From contig JALSMC010000299.1 of the NCBI GenBank assembly GCA_026987995.1, positions 1 through 6,607 of the forward strand: a DNA stretch of 6,607 nucleotides, read 5' to 3'. Positions 6,061 through 6,607 of this stretch are shown piece by piece (the stretch's first letter is position 1; every line of letters begins with the position of its first letter). This stretch comes from Sulfurimonas sp. Its GTDB lineage: Bacteria; Campylobacterota; Campylobacteria; Campylobacterales; Sulfurimonadaceae. Below the pieces are notes generated by a model. That model was given only the letters and a program-made list of their open reading frames with translations. It was not told where the DNA came from and did no database searches. A program made the position numbers and the translations under genes.

Positions 6061-6092
6061 AGTATCTTAAATTATACCTTATTTAGTATCTT
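6061..6092. repeat. Two direct copies of AAGATACT, 24 bp apart (candidate operator)
   Basis: On the minus strand AAGATACT occurs at 6092-6085 and again at 6068-6061, and similarity continues loosely beyond (AAATAAGG versus TTATAAAGG). One copy is in the -35/-10 spacer and the other covers the expected transcription start, as expected for an autoregulatory antitoxin operator. The distance is a little over two helical turns. Confidence 0.5.
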
Positions 6093-6099
6093 TTGTCAA
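6071..6099 (-). promoter_or_regulatory. Perfect-consensus sigma-70 promoter for the antitoxin and downstream glycan genes
   Basis: Reading the minus strand, TTGACA (6099-6094), a 17-base spacer, and TATAAT (6076-6071) match the consensus at every position. Expected transcription start is near 6064, leaving a leader of about 20 bases before ATG 6044. The -35 box and most of the spacer lie in the last codons of the epimerase gene (LTKDTK-stop). No other candidate promoter is evident between here and the end of the dehydratase gene, so this one may drive all four genes down to 2917. Confidence 0.8.
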
Positions 6100-6607
6100 A
6101 ACACCATTTTTAAAAATTAAACCAATTCCCTCTTCAACACTAAAAGGATTTACAAGACTTAAAACTTTCTTAGTTTGTCTATTGTCCACCTCTAAACTTC
6201 CATAAAGGCGCTTATGAAATGACGGTTTTAAGGTTTTTAGAAGCATCTCAAAAAATGGAATTTTTATAAGATACACTTTTTTATCTAAACTTTTAGCTAT
6301 TAGTTCTATAAGTTTTGTAGTACTAAGAGGTTCATCATCTGCTGCTAAAAAGACACCTGATTTTTCTTGTAAAATAATTTCATCAATTAGATGACATAAA
6401 TTGCCAATATATACCATACTTCTTTTATTCTCTATCTTTGCAAATGGTAAAACAGGCATCTTTTTCACTAAACTAACTAAGTTTTTTATATTTGCTTTAA
6501 CACCATAGCCATAAACAATAGGAGTTCTAATGATAGAAACCTTAAAATCATCAGACTCTAGTTTGAGTAGTTCATTTTCTGCCTTTAATTTACTTTTTCC
6601 ATACTCA
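6079..6607 (-). CDS. NAD-dependent epimerase/reductase, WbpV/WreQ-like, C-terminal part (5' end outside window)
   Basis: An extended-SDR sugar-nucleotide enzyme; by context, probably reduces or epimerises UDP-4-keto-6-deoxy-GlcNAc to UDP-QuiNAc (WbpV/WreQ role) or a C4 epimer. The frame is open to the right edge, and 175 C-terminal residues are visible. The first visible residues are E-YGKSK-LKAENE, so the catalytic Tyr and Lys of YxxxK lie right at the edge. Then come IIRTPIVYGYGVKAN (25-39), the VYIGNL block typical of this subfamily, a substrate-binding region (AADDEPLSTTKLIELI), and near the end a YGSLEVDNRQTKKVL...NPFSVEEGI stretch resembling the WbpV-type C-terminus. The GTG at 6468 is internal and should not be taken as the start. 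The NAD-binding N-terminus is not in the window. It precedes the antitoxin by 34 bases, and its 3' end contains that gene's promoter. Confidence 0.88.
   Translation of the reverse strand, partial: EYGKSKLKAENELLKLESDDFKVSIIRTPIVYGYGVKANIKNLVSLVKKMPVLPFAKIENKRSMVYIGNLCHLIDEIILQEKSGVFLAADDEPLSTTKLIELIAKSLDKKVYLIKIPFFEMLLKTLKPSFHKRLYGSLEVDNRQTKKVLSLVNPFSVEEGIGLIFKNGVLTKDTK

Noticed and set aside
6079..6468. Treating GTG 6468 as the start of a 129-residue epimerase-like gene
   Set aside because: The same frame is open to the window edge and encodes the conserved RTPIVYG and the catalytic YGKSK, so this is an internal codon of a partial gene.
1..6607. CRISPR array, tRNA/rRNA genes, insertion sequences or transposase genes
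   Set aside because: No regularly spaced repeats, cloverleaf-like segments, transposase motifs or terminal inverted repeats were seen by eye; no gene-free stretch over 300 bases exists in the window.

Overview
This AT-rich, densely packed window looks like the chromosome of a Campylobacterota bacterium, with a Sulfurimonas-like lineage the best guess. The main reasons are the chain carB / short Sua5-like gene / UPF0323 lipoprotein / glutathionylspermidine-synthase-family gene, the PglF/WbpM-type dehydratase, and the base composition. The genus is an inference; no rRNA or other marker is present.

Plus strand, 1-2908: one tightly spaced run of five genes. It starts with the 3' end of carB (large subunit of carbamoyl-phosphate synthase). 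Next come a short Sua5/YrdC/TsaC-like protein overlapping carB by 40 bases, a three-helix membrane protein of unknown function (ATGA overlap), and a UPF0323 lipoprotein (1-base gap). The run ends with a shortened glutathionylspermidine-synthase-family protein that starts at a GTG inside the end of the lipoprotein gene. The last protein lacks the ATP-grasp glycine-rich segment and several expected ligand residues, so it is probably not a normal ligase. A terminator-like hairpin sits 21 bases after the carB stop, inside the next coding sequence.

Minus strand, 6607-2917, read right to left: a surface-glycan gene set. It holds a partial NAD-dependent epimerase/reductase (WbpV/WreQ-like), a polyprenyl-phosphate sugar-1-phosphate transferase (WbpL/WecA/WreU-like) and a membrane-anchored UDP-GlcNAc 4,6-dehydratase (WbpM/PglF/WreV-like). 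Together they fit UDP-GlcNAc -> UDP-4-keto-6-deoxy-GlcNAc -> UDP-QuiNAc (or UDP-FucNAc) -> lipid-linked first sugar of an O-antigen-type glycan. The two operons converge at 2908/2917 with only 8 bases between them.

The most interesting part is between the epimerase and the transferase. A Phd/YefM-type antitoxin and a RelE toxin gene sit inside the glycan cluster. The RelE gene has lost, exactly in frame, the stretch matching E. coli RelE residues 32-67, which includes catalytic K52, K54 and R61. A perfect 16-bp palindrome lies 4 bases from the deletion junction. The antitoxin is driven by a perfect-consensus sigma-70 promoter (TTGACA, 17 bp, TATAAT) whose -35 box lies in the end of the epimerase gene, with two AAGATACT repeats 24 bp apart as a candidate operator. 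The dead toxin's stop codon overlaps the transferase start (ATGA). The remnant therefore looks retained as a promoter and translational-coupling cassette for the glycan genes.
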